A DNA stretch of 64,000 nt from Micromonospora sp. WMMA1363 (GCF_030345795.1 NZ_JAUALB010000001.1:2653501-2717500), one strand, 5' to 3'. Counted from the stretch's first letter, positions 37,331-47,651 are shown. The notes: generated by a model not told the origin, from the letters alone. Numbers and translations: made by a program.

Positions 37331-40300
37331 TCAGGGGCGGGTGCGACGCCGGGCACCGCCCCGCCGGGACCGCCGCCGACCGCTGCCGCCCTCGGGCTCC
37401 TCACCGTCTCCCTCGCCCAAGGCGTCCGGGTCGTCGGGCGCCGCCAGTCGGGCCGAGTCGCCCGTCCAGCTCTCCGCGACGTCCGGCGCGGCCGGCGTCT
37501 CGGCCTCGTACCGGGACAGGTCGTAGCCCATCGTGTCGTAATAGTCCGGATCAGCAGCCGTCCCGGCGCTCCCGGTGGCTTCGGTGCTGTCGGTGGTGTC
37601 AACGGTGCTGTCGGCCTCGGCGACCTCGACCACAGTCCGTTCGGCCGCCGCGCTCTTGCGCCCCCGGCGGCGGGACGAGGTGCCCTGCTCCGCGGCCGGC
37701 GCGGCCGAGGCGACCGCCTTGACCTTCTCCCCGGCGCCACCGCCGCGCGCCTTCTCCGGCACCGGCTCGGTGTGGATGACCAGCCCCCGGCCCTTGCAGC
37801 ACTCGCAGGTCTCGCTGAACGCTTCCAGCAAGCCGGCGCCGATCCGCTTACGGGTCATCTGCACCAGGCCCAGCGACGTGATCTCGGTGACCTGGTGCTT
37901 GGTACGGTCCCGCCCCAGGCACTCGGTCAGCCGGCGCAGCACCAGCTCCCGGTTCGACTCCAGCACCATGTCGATGAAGTCGATCACCACGATCCCGCCG
38001 ATGTCGCGCAGCCGCAGCTGGCGGACAATCTCCTCGGCGGCCTCGAGGTTGTTCCGAGTGACCGTCTCCTCCAGGTTGCCGCCGGCGCCCGTGTACTTGC
38101 CCGTGTTGACGTCGACCACGGTCATCGCCTCGGTCCGGTCGATCACCAGATGGCCGCCGGAGGGGAGGAAGACCTTGCGGTCCAGTCCCTTCAGAATCTG
38201 CTCGTCGATTCGGTAGTCGGCGAAGACGTCGGTGGTGCCCACGTGCCGGCGCAGGCGGGCGACCAGGTCCGGCGAGACGTGCGACAGGTATGACTCGACC
38301 AGGTCGTACGCGCCCTCGCCCTCGATCACCAGTTCCCGGAAGTCCTCGTTGAAGAGGTCCCGAACCACGCGGATGACCAGGTCGGGCTCCTGGTAGAGCA
38401 GCACCGGCGCGCCGCCCTCGGCGGCCTTGGCCTGAATGTCCTCCCACTGCGCCTGGAGGCGCTTGACGTCGCGGGCCAGCTCGTCCTCGCTGGCCCCCTC
38501 GGCGGCGGTGCGCACGATCACGCCGGCACCGTCCGGGACCAGCTTCTTCAGCACGTCCCGTAGGCGCTTGCGCTCGTTGTCGGGCAGCTTCCGGCTGATG
38601 CCGGAGGCGTTACCCCCCGGCACGTAGACAAGGTGGCGGCCGGAGAGCGCGACATGGCTGGTCAGCCGCGCGCCCTTGTGCCCGATCGGATCCTTGGTGA
38701 CCTGCACGAGCACCGAGTCGCCGGACTTGAGGGCCTGCTCGATCGACCGGGCCCGACCCGCCAGGCCGGTGGTGTCCCAGTTGACCTCGCCCGCGTACAG
38801 CACCGCGTTGCGACCCCGGCCGATGTCGACGAACGCCGCCTCCATGCTGGGCAGCACATTCTGCACCTTGCCGAGGTACACGTTACCGGCCATGGTGGTG
38901 GCCGAGTTGCGGGTGACGTAGTGCTCGACCAGCACTCCGTCCTCGAGCACGGCGATCTGCGTCCGGTCACCGCGCTGGCGGACAGCCATCACCCGGTCCA
39001 CCGCCTCCCGGCGCGCCAGGAACTCGGCCTCACTGAGGATCGGCGGGCGGGTACGCCGCTGCTCGCGGCCGTCCCGGCGGCGCTGACGCTTGGCCTCCAG
39101 GCGGGTGGAGCCGGAGACACCCTGCACCTCGTCAACGGTGCGGCGCGGCTCGCGGATCTTCACAACCGTCGGTACGCCGTCCTCGGTGGCCGCCTCGGCG
39201 TCGCCGGCCCCCCGCCGGCGGCGGCGCCGCCGGCGGCGGGTCATCCCGTCGCCCCCCTCGGCCTCTGACTCCTCGTCCTCGTCGGCCGTAGGCTCCTCGT
39301 CCTCCTCGGCCGCCGGCTCCTCCGCCTCGGCCTGCGCGGTCTCCTCGGAATCCTCGTCCTCGGCCCCGCCCTTGCCCCGGCCCCGGCCCCGGCGGCCGCG
39401 CCGCCGGCGGCGGCGGCCCGTCGCGGCCTCGTCGTCGGCCTCGTCCTCGACGGCCTCGGTGGCCTCCTCGGTCGGCTCCTCGACCGCCTCGACGGTCGCA
39501 GGGGTCTCGACCGGCTCCACGTCCCGGCGAGCGCGCCGGCGGCGCGACGGCTCGGTCGGCTCCCCGGCGGCAGCTTCCTCGACGGCCCGCGTGGGCGAGA
39601 TCTCCTCCGGCTGCGGGGCCATGAACAGCACCGTCGGGGCAGAGAGAACCGCCTTTCGGCGACGCGTCGGGCGTTCCGGCGCGGCCCCGGTCTCCGCAAC
39701 CTCCGGTAGCGCCTCCACGGCCCCGCCGGCGGCCGGCGGTTGCCCGGCCCCGAACTCGGTGCCGGTCTCCGGCTCGCTCTCCGCCGCGCGGGCTGCGGGC
39801 TCGGCGGGCGATGCCGCCCCCGCCTCGGCTGCCGGAGCCGCGGTGGGCTCGGCCGGCTCGGCCGCCGCGGCGGTCGCCCTCTTGCGACGGGTGCGGGTCG
39901 CCTTGACCGGCGGTACGACGTCCGTCGTGGTCTGCTCAGCAGCGGCGACGACGTGCGGCTCCTCGGCGGCGGCCTTCGCCGTGGTGGCCTTGCGACGGCG
40001 GCGCGTCGCCTTCGCGGGCGGCTCTTCCTCACCGGAAAGCGGCGCGAACACCTCCGCCTGGGGTGCCTCGGCGCTGCCCGGCGCGGCGGCACCGCTCGCC
40101 TCGACCGGCGCGTCGGTCTGCTCCGGCTGGGCCACCGGGGTGGCCCGTCGCCGACTGGTCCGCTTGCGCGCCGGGGCGGCCGGTGGGCCCAGCTCTGCCA
40201 CGCCGGTGCCGGCCAGTTCGCTGGGGGCGGGGCCGGCTACCTCGCCCGCCTCACCCGCCTCGGCTGGCGCCGGGTCGCCGGGTCCCGACGCGGTGGGGTT

Positions 40301-40393
40301 CATGGGGGCACCGTCGACGGTGCGGTGTTCGGCGATCTCGCCGGCCGGCTGGGAACCGGTGCGTTCGCCGCCCTCGGGCTCGTTCTCGAGCAT
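37331..40393 (-). CDS. rne: Ribonuclease E/G
   Basis: Single-strand-specific endoribonuclease of 1020 residues that processes rRNA and mRNA. Residues about 1-400 are a disordered Ala/Glu/Pro arm with Arg clusters ([12 protein letters not shown]); this N-terminal placement of the arm is the actinobacterial (RNase ES) layout. The catalytic part follows: an S1 domain ([15 protein letters not shown]), the DNase-I-like site with I-V-V-I-D-F-I-D-M, and a zinc-link-like C-E-C-C-K-G-R-G. The C-terminus is acidic, then Arg-rich. ATG at 40393 with GGAG eight bases upstream. Confidence 0.97.
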   Translation of the reverse strand: MLENEPEGGERTGSQPAGEIAEHRTVDGAPMNPTASGPGDPAPAEAGEAGEVAGPAPSELAGTGVAELGPPAAPARKRTSRRRATPVAQPEQTDAPVEASGAAAPGSAEAPQAEVFAPLSGEEEPPAKATRRRRKATTAKAAAEEPHVVAAAEQTTTDVVPPVKATRTRRKRATAAAAEPAEPTAAPAAEAGAASPAEPAARAAESEPETGTEFGAGQPPAAGGAVEALPEVAETGAAPERPTRRRKAVLSAPTVLFMAPQPEEISPTRAVEEAAAGEPTEPSRRRRARRDVEPVETPATVEAVEEPTEEATEAVEDEADDEAATGRRRRRRGRRGRGRGKGGAEDEDSEETAQAEAEEPAAEEDEEPTADEDEESEAEGGDGMTRRRRRRRRRGAGDAEAATEDGVPTVVKIREPRRTVDEVQGVSGSTRLEAKRQRRRDGREQRRTRPPILSEAEFLARREAVDRVMAVRQRGDRTQIAVLEDGVLVEHYVTRNSATTMAGNVYLGKVQNVLPSMEAAFVDIGRGRNAVLYAGEVNWDTTGLAGRARSIEQALKSGDSVLVQVTKDPIGHKGARLTSHVALSGRHLVYVPGGNASGISRKLPDNERKRLRDVLKKLVPDGAGVIVRTAAEGASEDELARDVKRLQAQWEDIQAKAAEGGAPVLLYQEPDLVIRVVRDLFNEDFRELVIEGEGAYDLVESYLSHVSPDLVARLRRHVGTTDVFADYRIDEQILKGLDRKVFLPSGGHLVIDRTEAMTVVDVNTGKYTGAGGNLEETVTRNNLEAAEEIVRQLRLRDIGGIVVIDFIDMVLESNRELVLRRLTECLGRDRTKHQVTEITSLGLVQMTRKRIGAGLLEAFSETCECCKGRGLVIHTEPVPEKARGGGAGEKVKAVASAAPAAEQGTSSRRRGRKSAAAERTVVEVAEADSTVDTTDSTEATGSAGTAADPDYYDTMGYDLSRYEAETPAAPDVAESWTGDSARLAAPDDPDALGEGDGEEPEGGSGRRRSRRGGARRRTRP

Positions 40394-40524
40394 GGACGTT
40401 CTCCAGTTCTGGCTACCCCGGGCGCGGGTGAGCGCTGCCACGCAGGGTCGCCGCAAAAGGTGTTCCGCTGGTCGCGCACCCGCGCGACCCGCGAAGTCTG
40501 CCTAGCCGGGGCACCGACCGTCGG

Positions 40525-41301
40525 TCAGTGCCCACCGATGGTTGTCCCGTCACGGTCCGCCTCCAACGGATCCGCGATCGCACCCTGCGCGGTCAGCGTG
40601 CCCTGAGCCAGCCGGGTTACCCGCGGCGACACCGGCGGCTCCAGGTCGGCCACCACGCGGAGGCCGGAAAGGACGTCATCGGGTCGTACCGCGGGGGTGA
40701 CCTGCCGCACGACCAGTTCGAGTATCGCACACGGTACGACCGGCGCCCCGGAAGGCATCTCCGACGACGTGACCACATCGATGGACATGACCGCGGACCG
40801 GGCGTCGAAGGTGCGTCGCCCCTGCTTGGTCATCCGCTCGACCAGAACCTCGTCCGCGGCGGTGAAGGCGGCCACCGCCTTGTCCAGTGCGGCCGGATCG
40901 ACCTCGGGCAGCTCGATCCGCCAGTGCGACGCCTCGATCCGGTCGGCAAGGCTCCCGCCGGTCGCGACCACGGCGTCCAGCACGTCGAGCCCGGGTGAGA
41001 GGGCGGCGTCGAGCGCCACACGCAGAGCCGCCGGCTCGACCGGCTCGCGCAGCCCGATCTCCAGGTACTCGGCCTCGCTCGCCACCCCGGTCGGGGCCGC
41101 GCTGGCGTACGAGATCTTGGGGTGGGGGGTGAAGCCCTGCGAGTACGCCATTGGCACGCCCGCCCGACGCAGCGCCCGCTCGAAGGCGCGGGCGAAGTCC
41201 CGGTGCGAGGTGAACCGCAACGGCCCCCGCTTGGCATACCGGAAGCGGATCCGCTGGACGACCGGCGCCTGCCCGCCCTCCGGCTGTGGTTTCCTACTGA
41301 T
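40525..41301 (-). CDS. TIGR03936 family radical SAM-associated protein (DUF2344), apparent ATC start
   Basis: Partner protein of the radical SAM enzyme encoded just upstream. The conserved N-terminus V-Q-R-I-R-F-R-Y-A-K-R-G-P-L-R-F-T-S-H-R is present in frame. No ATG, GTG, TTG or CTG precedes it after the upstream stop. A GAGGAG site (41314-41309) lies seven bases before an ATC at 41301, exactly where the family usually starts M-S-R-K-P. I take ATC as the likely start (258 residues). The only standard start is a TTG at 41220 (231 residues), which would delete the first conserved strand. Function is unknown; proposed roles involve RNA modification. Confidence 0.8.
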   Translation of the reverse strand: MSRKPQPEGGQAPVVQRIRFRYAKRGPLRFTSHRDFARAFERALRRAGVPMAYSQGFTPHPKISYASAAPTGVASEAEYLEIGLREPVEPAALRVALDAALSPGLDVLDAVVATGGSLADRIEASHWRIELPEVDPAALDKAVAAFTAADEVLVERMTKQGRRTFDARSAVMSIDVVTSSEMPSGAPVVPCAILELVVRQVTPAVRPDDVLSGLRVVADLEPPVSPRVTRLAQGTLTAQGAIADPLEADRDGTTIGGH

Positions 41302-41349
41302 CGTCGTGCTCCTCGGGTGTCCGGGCCGGCGAGGGTCGCCGGCCCCGGG

Positions 41350-43335
41350 CTACTGCTGGGCGCCGCTCGGCACCCGCAGGCCGTTGATCGGAGTCAGCGG
41401 GAGAAGCTTCTTCCCGGTGGGACCGATCTGGATCTCGGTGTCCATCGACGGACAGACGCCGCAGTCGAAACACGGGGTCCACCGGCAGTCGTCCTGCTCG
41501 TACTCGGACAGGGAGTCCTGCCAGTCCTGCCAGAGCCAGTCCTTGTCCAAGCCCGAGTCCAGGTGGTCCCAGGGCAGGACCTCCAGCTCCGTACGCTCCC
41601 GCGTCGTGTACCAGGCGAGGTCGACGCCGAATGCGGGCAACACCGCCGCGGCGGCGTCCACCCAACGCTGGTACGAGAAGTGCTCGCTCCAGCCGTCGAA
41701 CCGGCCGCCGTTCTCCCAGACCCGACGGATCACCGCGCCGACCCGCCGGTCTCCCCGGGACAGCAGGCCCTCGATCAGCGACGGCTCGCCGTCGTGGTAG
41801 CGGAAGCCGATTGCCCGGCCGAGCGAGCGGTCGGCGTTGATCGCCTGCTTGAGCAGCTTGAGCCGGCCGTCTATGACCTCCGGCTGCTCCATCGCCGCCC
41901 ACTGGAACGGGGTGTGCGGCTTCGGCACGAACCCGCCGATGGAGACCGTGCAGCGAATGTCCTTCGAGCCGGTGGCCGCCCGGCCGGCCCGGATGACCTC
42001 GTGCGCCATGTCCGCGATCTCCAGGACGTCGGCGTCGGTCTCGGTGGGCAGGCCGCACATGAAGTAGAGCTTCACCTGCCGCCAGCCGTTGGTGTACGCG
42101 GTGACCACGGTGCGGATGAGGTCATCCTTCGACACCATCTTGTTGATCACCTTGCGGATCCGCTCCGACCCGCCCTCCGGGGCGAAGGTCAGGCCGGTCC
42201 GCCGGCCGTTGCGGGACAACTCCTGGGCCAGCTCGATGTTGAACGCGTCCACCCGGGTCGATGGCAGCGAGAGCGAGACGTTGCTGCCCTCGTACTGCTG
42301 GGCCAGCCCGGAACACATGTCGCCGATCTCCGAGTGGTCGGCCGACGACAGGGACAGCAGACCCACCTCGTGGAAGCCGGAGAACTCCAGCCCCTGCTGC
42401 ACCATCTGCCCCACCGTGGTGATCGACCGCTCACGGACCGGTCGGGTGATCATGCCCGCCTGGCAGAACCGGCAGCCCCGGGTGCAGCCCCGGAAAATCT
42501 CCACCGCGTACCGCTCGTGCACCGTCTCGGCCAGCGGGACGAGGGGCTTCTTCGGGTACGGCCAGGCGTCCAGGTCCATCGTGGTGCGCTTGTGTACCCG
42601 GAACGGCACGTCCGGGCGACTCGGCACCACCCGCTGGATCCGGCCGTCGGGCAGGTAGTCCACGTCGTAGAAACGCGGGACGTAGATGCTCTCGGTGCGG
42701 GCGAGCCGTAACAGCAGCTCGTCGCGCCCGCCCGGGGAGCCCTCGGCCTTCCACTCCCGGACGATCGTGGTGATCTCCAGGACGGCCTCCTCGCCGTCGC
42801 CCAGCACGGCGGCGTCGACGAAGTCGGCAATCGGCTCCGGGTTGAACGCCGCGTGGCCGCCGGCCACGACCACCGGGTCTGCGTCGGTTCGGTCGGCGGC
42901 GAGCAGCGGGATGCCAGCGAGATCGACGGCGGTGAGCAGGTTGGTGTAACCCAGCTCGGTGGCGAAGGACACACCGAACACGTCGAAGTCGCGGACCGCG
43001 CGGTGCGCGTCGACCGTGAACTGTGGCACGCCGTGGGCGCGCATCAGCTCCTCCAGGTCCGGCCAGACCGCGTACGTTCGCTCGGCCAGCACGTCGGGGA
43101 GCTCGTTGAGTACCTCGTAGAGGATCTGCACTCCCTGGTTGGGCAGGCCGACCTCGTACGCGTCGGGGTACATCAGCGCCCAGCGCACAGCCGCCGTGTC
43201 CCAGTCCTTGACCACCGCCCCCAGCTCGCCACCGACGTACTGAATCGGCTTGGTCACCTGGGGCAGCAGCGGCTCCAGCCGAGGCCAGACGGAGTTGGCC
43301 ACGGCGGGGCGCGGCGGGGTGGACGGGACGCTCAT
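41350..43335 (-). CDS. TIGR03960 family B12-binding radical SAM protein
   Basis: Radical SAM enzyme of 661 residues. The N-terminal about 200 residues resemble a B12-binding Rossmann domain (Y-P-D-A-Y-E-V-G-L-P-N-Q-G). The radical SAM core has the cluster motif C-T-R-G-C-R-F-C and follows with S-L-S-S-A-D-H-S. The C-terminus holds a Cys-rich segment, C-R-W-T-P-C-F-D-C-G-V-C, perhaps a second iron-sulfur site. The substrate is unknown. ATG at 43335. The stop TAG lies in the same reading frame as the next gene, 16 codons before its ATC; in some bacteria the two are one fused protein. Confidence 0.93.
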   Translation of the reverse strand: MSVPSTPPRPAVANSVWPRLEPLLPQVTKPIQYVGGELGAVVKDWDTAAVRWALMYPDAYEVGLPNQGVQILYEVLNELPDVLAERTYAVWPDLEELMRAHGVPQFTVDAHRAVRDFDVFGVSFATELGYTNLLTAVDLAGIPLLAADRTDADPVVVAGGHAAFNPEPIADFVDAAVLGDGEEAVLEITTIVREWKAEGSPGGRDELLLRLARTESIYVPRFYDVDYLPDGRIQRVVPSRPDVPFRVHKRTTMDLDAWPYPKKPLVPLAETVHERYAVEIFRGCTRGCRFCQAGMITRPVRERSITTVGQMVQQGLEFSGFHEVGLLSLSSADHSEIGDMCSGLAQQYEGSNVSLSLPSTRVDAFNIELAQELSRNGRRTGLTFAPEGGSERIRKVINKMVSKDDLIRTVVTAYTNGWRQVKLYFMCGLPTETDADVLEIADMAHEVIRAGRAATGSKDIRCTVSIGGFVPKPHTPFQWAAMEQPEVIDGRLKLLKQAINADRSLGRAIGFRYHDGEPSLIEGLLSRGDRRVGAVIRRVWENGGRFDGWSEHFSYQRWVDAAAAVLPAFGVDLAWYTTRERTELEVLPWDHLDSGLDKDWLWQDWQDSLSEYEQDDCRWTPCFDCGVCPSMDTEIQIGPTGKKLLPLTPINGLRVPSGAQQ

Positions 43336-43502
43336 GATGCCCAAGGGTACGCGCCCGCCGACCTGCCGGCCGCGCCGCACCGCGGACGCCGCCGGCCGGA
43401 TCACCGACCTGGCGCGCCTGCGCGGGGGTGCGGTCGGCGGCCCGGAAGAACGTGCCCCTGCTGACGCCTGACGTTGCACCAGGGACGCTTCTCAACGCTG
43501 CT

Positions 43503-43563
43503 CGGTCCGGCCACGCCGGACCGGCTGCTCGAACCCCCTGCCGGCCGGCCGGCAGGGGGTTCG
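43503..43563 (+). other. Two adjacent strong hairpins between divergent genes
   Basis: Hairpin 1: cggtccggc / gccggaccg (43503-43523, 3-base loop). Hairpin 2: a perfect 34-base palindrome (43530-43563, 17-base arms). Both lie upstream of the gene at 43617 and behind the divergent radical SAM gene, where no annotated transcript should end. A 45-codon frame (43334-43471, plus) ends shortly before them. Confidence 0.8.
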
Positions 43564-43616
43564 CTGGTGGTGGCGAACCGGTACTAACCTCGGATCGGCG
43601 AGAGGAGATTGCCGCG

Positions 43617-45137
43617 ATGCCGGAGTCGCAGCCGGGAGCAGGCCGGCCGGTCGACGGGAGCACCCCGCACGGAGGCTGGGAGCCGGCGGTCACCGACGAG
43701 TCCACCTCCACCCCGCGGACCGAGGTCGCCGGCTCGGGGGGCGAGGCGTCCGGACCGTCGGCGGCGCCCGCCGCACAGCCAACCGCCGGCCCGCCAGTCA
43801 CACCAGGCGCGGACCACCGGCCGGACACACCCGCACCCGGCGGCGGCCAGCCGACCCCAGGCGACGGCCGTCCGCTCTCCGGGCCACCGGGCACCCACGT
43901 GTTCCCAGCCGGCGCCAACCCGGCCACGCAGTCCGCCGACGCCGCACCCGCCGGCCCGGCCGGCACCCGAAAACTCCCCGTGGAGGAGGCTCCCGCGCCA
44001 CCCGCCCCCACATGGAGCGGATCCGCGACCGTTCCGCCGCCGCCGGCGCGCAACCGCGCCTGGGGCGAGTCGGCCGAGCCCACCCCCGTGCCGCCGACCC
44101 CCGCCACGGCTCCCGAAGACCTGATCCCGGTCGACCCGTGGGCCGGCGCCGACACCGGCGACTGGGAGCTGCCGTCGGCCGAGCTGCCGTCGCTGCCGCC
44201 GACGACCCCCTACCCGGCACCGGCCCAACCGCACTCCGGCCCGCCCGCCCCCGCGCCGCACCCGGCGTCACCGCCGGCCGGGCACCCCGTTTCGCCGTCG
44301 GTCGCGTACCCGCCGGTCTCGCCGCCCACCGCCTACCCGCCGGTGTCACCGCCGCCCGCCGGCTACCCGGCCAGGTCACCGGTCTCGCCGCCCACCGGAT
44401 ACCCGGCCAGGTCACCGGCCTCGCCGCCCACCGGATACCCGGTCGCACCGCCACCACCGGCCTCGCCGCCGCCACCGCCGGCCTGGCCGAAGCGCTGGCG
44501 GCGGAACGCACCTCCGGTCGCCCGGCCGGTCGCGCCACCGCCCGGCTGGCAGGCCCCCAAGGGATACCTCCCGGTGCCGGTGCGCAGACGCCGGAAATGG
44601 CCCTGGGTACTGCTGTTCACCCTCGCCTGCTGCTGCGGCTGTCCCGCCTACTGGGCCGCACCGATGGTGAGCCAGTATCCGGCGACAGCCGTGCTGCCGC
44701 CCGAGGTGAGGGACCTGCGGCTGCGCCAGGACGAGGGCAGCGTGCGGGCCGCGAAAGAGCTGGAGGCGCAGGTCCGCTCGGCGCACTGGCTGGCCGAGGA
44801 CACCTTCGCGGGGATCTACACCACCCGGACCGGCAAGCGGGTGACCGTCTTCGGTGGCACCGGATTCCGGCTCAGCCCGGAGTCCGACGCGGACGCCGAG
44901 ATCGCCCGCCTCGGCGAGCAGTACGCCCTCGGCGAGCCGCAGGTCTTCCACACCGGCGTACGGGGACGGCACGAGCGGTGCGCGGTCGGCCGCGTCGCTG
45001 GCACCGGTGTCGTGGTGTGCACCTCGGTCGACCACGGAAGCATTGCCACCGCCGTATTCACCCGGCTCTCAATGGACGACAGCGCCGCCCTGCTCGACCA
45101 CCTACGGGAGCAGATCGTCACCCAGCAACAGAACTGA
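43617..45137 (+). CDS. Proline-rich membrane protein with an extracytoplasmic C-terminal domain
   Basis: Protein of 506 residues, function unknown. Residues 1-320 are a disordered Pro/Ala/Gly/Thr-rich cytoplasmic region ending in Y-P-x-S-P-P repeats. One membrane helix follows a basic stretch (R-R-R-R-K-W-P-W-V-L-L-F-T-L-A). The C-terminal about 160 residues should face outward and contain T-V-F-G-G-T, two cysteines (R-C-A-V and V-V-C-T) and V-D-H-G-S. The same features recur in the protein encoded at 59641, so the two share a domain. GAGGAG upstream supports the ATG at 43617. Confidence 0.85.
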   Translation: MPESQPGAGRPVDGSTPHGGWEPAVTDESTSTPRTEVAGSGGEASGPSAAPAAQPTAGPPVTPGADHRPDTPAPGGGQPTPGDGRPLSGPPGTHVFPAGANPATQSADAAPAGPAGTRKLPVEEAPAPPAPTWSGSATVPPPPARNRAWGESAEPTPVPPTPATAPEDLIPVDPWAGADTGDWELPSAELPSLPPTTPYPAPAQPHSGPPAPAPHPASPPAGHPVSPSVAYPPVSPPTAYPPVSPPPAGYPARSPVSPPTGYPARSPASPPTGYPVAPPPPASPPPPPAWPKRWRRNAPPVARPVAPPPGWQAPKGYLPVPVRRRRKWPWVLLFTLACCCGCPAYWAAPMVSQYPATAVLPPEVRDLRLRQDEGSVRAAKELEAQVRSAHWLAEDTFAGIYTTRTGKRVTVFGGTGFRLSPESDADAEIARLGEQYALGEPQVFHTGVRGRHERCAVGRVAGTGVVVCTSVDHGSIATAVFTRLSMDDSAALLDHLREQIVTQQQN

Positions 45138-45183
45138 AAGCGGTTCCCCCTGCGCACGTGCCGTGAGGTGCAACAATTGGGGC

Positions 45184-46656
45184 GTGCCGCGGCGCTGGCT
45201 CTTCGCCGACCAGTTGGGGCCGCACTTCCTCGACGACCGTCACCAGCCGGTGCTCCTCATCGAGTCGAAGGCGGTCTTCCGCCGCCGCGCCTTCCACCGG
45301 CAGAAGGCCCACCTGCTCCTGTCGGCGCTGCGTCACCGGGCCGCCGAACTCGGCGACCAGGCCGTTCACCTGCGTACCGAGACGTACCGCGACGGGCTGC
45401 GCAAGGTCCGTGAGCCGCTGGAGGTCTGCCACCCCACCTCGCGCACGGCGCTGCGCCTCGTGCAGAGCCTGGACCGGGTCACCGTGCTACCGCCGCGCGG
45501 CTTCGTCACCAGCCTCGACGACTTCGCCGAGTGGGCCGACGCCAAGCGCGGCGCGCTGCGGATGGAGGCGTTCTACCGGTTCGCCCGGGACCACCACCAG
45601 GTACTCGTCGAGGGTGGCGAGCCCGTCGGCGGTCGGTGGAGCCTGGACAAGGAAAACCGCGAGCGGCCGCCGAAGGATGCGACCCGCCTGGACGTGCCAC
45701 CCCCGCCGATGCCGAAGGAGGACGACATCGACGCCGAGGTCCGGGCCGACCTCGACCGGTGGGAGCGGGACGGCATCCGGTTCGTCGGGCGGGACGGACC
45801 CCGCCGGTTCCCGGCCACGGCGAAGGAGGCCAGCGCCCGGCTGCGGCACTTCCTCCGGCACCGGCTCGCGACGTTCGGCCCGTACGAGGACGCGATGCTC
45901 GCCGACGATCCGTGGATGGCGCACAGCATGCTGTCCTCCTCGTTCAACCTGGGGTTGCTCGACCCGCTGGAGGCCGTTCGGGGCGCCGAGCGGGCGTACC
46001 GCAAGGACGGCGTGCCGCTGCCCAGCGCGGAGGGCTTCATCCGACAGATCATCGGCTGGCGCGACTTCATCTGGAACCTGTACTGGTACTTCGGACCCGG
46101 CTACCAGGACAGCAACGAGCTGGCCGCCCGCCGCTCCGTGCCGGACTGGTTCCGCGACCTCGACGCCGACGCGGTGCACGCACACTGTTTGTCGGACGTC
46201 CTCGCCGACCTGCGCGACCACGGCTGGTTGCACCACATCCCCCGGCTCATGGTGCTCGGCAACTACGCGCTACAACGCGGCTGGCGGCCGGCGGAGCTGG
46301 TGGACTTCTTCCACCGCAGCTTCGTCGACGGGTACGCGTGGGTGATGACGGTCAACGTGGTGGGCATGAGCCAGTACGCCGACCTCGGCCGGATGAGTAC
46401 CAAGCCGTACGTCTCCGGGGGCGCGTACATCAACCGGATGAGCGACTACTGCGGCGGTTGCCGGTACAACCCCAAGGTGCGGGTTGGCGACGACGCCTGC
46501 CCGTTCACCGCAGGGTACTGGGCCTTCCTGGCCGGCAGCCGGGATCGGATCCCGGCCAACGCCCGGATGGCGCGCACCATCGCCCAGCTCGACCGCCTAC
46601 GCGACGTCGACGAGTTGATCAAGCAGGAGAAGCGCCGGGGTGACAAGGCGCCGTGA
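45184..46656 (+). CDS. Cryptochrome/photolyase family protein, FeS-BCP type
   Basis: Flavoprotein of 490 residues in the iron-sulfur bacterial cryptochrome/photolyase group; its model PhrB of Agrobacterium repairs (6-4) photoproducts. The N-terminal W-L-F-A-D-Q-L-G-P-H-F marks the DUF523-like Rossmann part typical of the group. The C-terminal domain holds cysteines 335, 423, 426 and 439, whose spacing (88, 3 and 13) equals that of the four cluster ligands of PhrB (350, 438, 441, 454). Y-W-Y-F-G-P-G-Y and N-Y-A-L-Q-R-G-W lie in the FAD region. Start taken as the GTG at 45184; a GTG at 45163 is possible. DNA repair is inferred. Confidence 0.92.
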   Translation: MPRRWLFADQLGPHFLDDRHQPVLLIESKAVFRRRAFHRQKAHLLLSALRHRAAELGDQAVHLRTETYRDGLRKVREPLEVCHPTSRTALRLVQSLDRVTVLPPRGFVTSLDDFAEWADAKRGALRMEAFYRFARDHHQVLVEGGEPVGGRWSLDKENRERPPKDATRLDVPPPPMPKEDDIDAEVRADLDRWERDGIRFVGRDGPRRFPATAKEASARLRHFLRHRLATFGPYEDAMLADDPWMAHSMLSSSFNLGLLDPLEAVRGAERAYRKDGVPLPSAEGFIRQIIGWRDFIWNLYWYFGPGYQDSNELAARRSVPDWFRDLDADAVHAHCLSDVLADLRDHGWLHHIPRLMVLGNYALQRGWRPAELVDFFHRSFVDGYAWVMTVNVVGMSQYADLGRMSTKPYVSGGAYINRMSDYCGGCRYNPKVRVGDDACPFTAGYWAFLAGSRDRIPANARMARTIAQLDRLRDVDELIKQEKRRGDKAP

Positions 46657-46791
46657 GGCGGCCGCCCGCACACCTTCGTGCCGGTCAGACCGGGCAGGGT
46701 GATGTCGACCTTCGGCCGGCGTCGCAACCGGATCGGATCCGGCCGCGCGCCGAGCACGGCCGCGTGTGAGCACGACCGGCCCAGGAGGGAC

Positions 46792-47490
46792 TCAGACCGC
46801 GCCCGGCTCGCCGGCGACCGGCGGGTGCGCGCGGGGCGGGGCGTAGCGGGGGACGTATTCCTGGCCGGTGAGCTTCTGGATCTCACACATCACCTCGTCG
46901 GTCATCGCCCGCAGTGAGGTGCGGTCGTCCGACCGGCCGGTGAAGTCCAGCGGCTTGCCGAACCGTACGGTGATCTCGCCCCTGAACGGTCGGGGCACCC
47001 GGGCCCCGATCGGCTGGACCTTCTCGGTGCCGATCATGCCGACCGGGATGATCGGCACACCCGCGGCCACCGCCAGCCGGGCCGCACCGGTGCGCCCACG
47101 GTAGAGCCGCCCGTCCGGGGACCGGGTCCCCTCCGGGTAGACGACGACCAGTTCGCCGTCCTTGAGCGCGGGGATTGCCGCGTCGAACGCGGACAACGCC
47201 GCCCGCCCGCCGGCCCGTTCGACCGGGATCGCACCCAAACCGGTGAGCACGAACTTGGAGAACCGGCCCTTCAGCCCGTTGCCCTTGAAGTAATCCGACT
47301 TGGCCCAGAAGGCAAGGTGCCGGGGGACGACCGCGCCGAGGAACAGCTCGTCGGCGACGGACAGGTGGTTGCCGGCGAAGATCGCTCCGCCGGTCTCCGG
47401 GACGTGCTCCAACCCCTCCACGGTCGGACGGAACGCCAGCCGCAGCGTGGGTGCCACGGTGAGCTTCCCGATGGTGTAGAGCAGCGGCAC
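46792..47490 (-). CDS. 1-acylglycerol-3-phosphate O-acyltransferase family protein
   Basis: PlsC-type acyltransferase of 232 residues in phospholipid synthesis. The catalytic motif N-H-x4-D appears as N-H-L-S-V-A-D-E, and the second motif as Y-P-E-G-T-R-S-P-D-G. I-P-V-G-M-I-G-T is the third. The GTG at 47490 (V-P-L-L-Y-T-I-G) has GGAGG four bases upstream; upstream frame to 47580 is not conserved. Actinobacteria carry several such genes, so the exact acyl acceptor is not certain. Confidence 0.93.
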   Translation of the reverse strand: MPLLYTIGKLTVAPTLRLAFRPTVEGLEHVPETGGAIFAGNHLSVADELFLGAVVPRHLAFWAKSDYFKGNGLKGRFSKFVLTGLGAIPVERAGGRAALSAFDAAIPALKDGELVVVYPEGTRSPDGRLYRGRTGAARLAVAAGVPIIPVGMIGTEKVQPIGARVPRPFRGEITVRFGKPLDFTGRSDDRTSLRAMTDEVMCEIQKLTGQEYVPRYAPPRAHPPVAGEPGAV

Positions 47491-47651
47491 TGGTCCTCCG
47501 ACAGATCGGTGATGGTACGGGGGCGGTGTCACGGTAGCGGACGCGCCCCCAAGGCACCGACACAGGTGGTGGAACTCCACCGCCTGGTGACAGCTCTGTC
47601 AACGAGAGGCGCGTCACCACCTCAGACGCTCACCGGGCGCCACCTGACACC

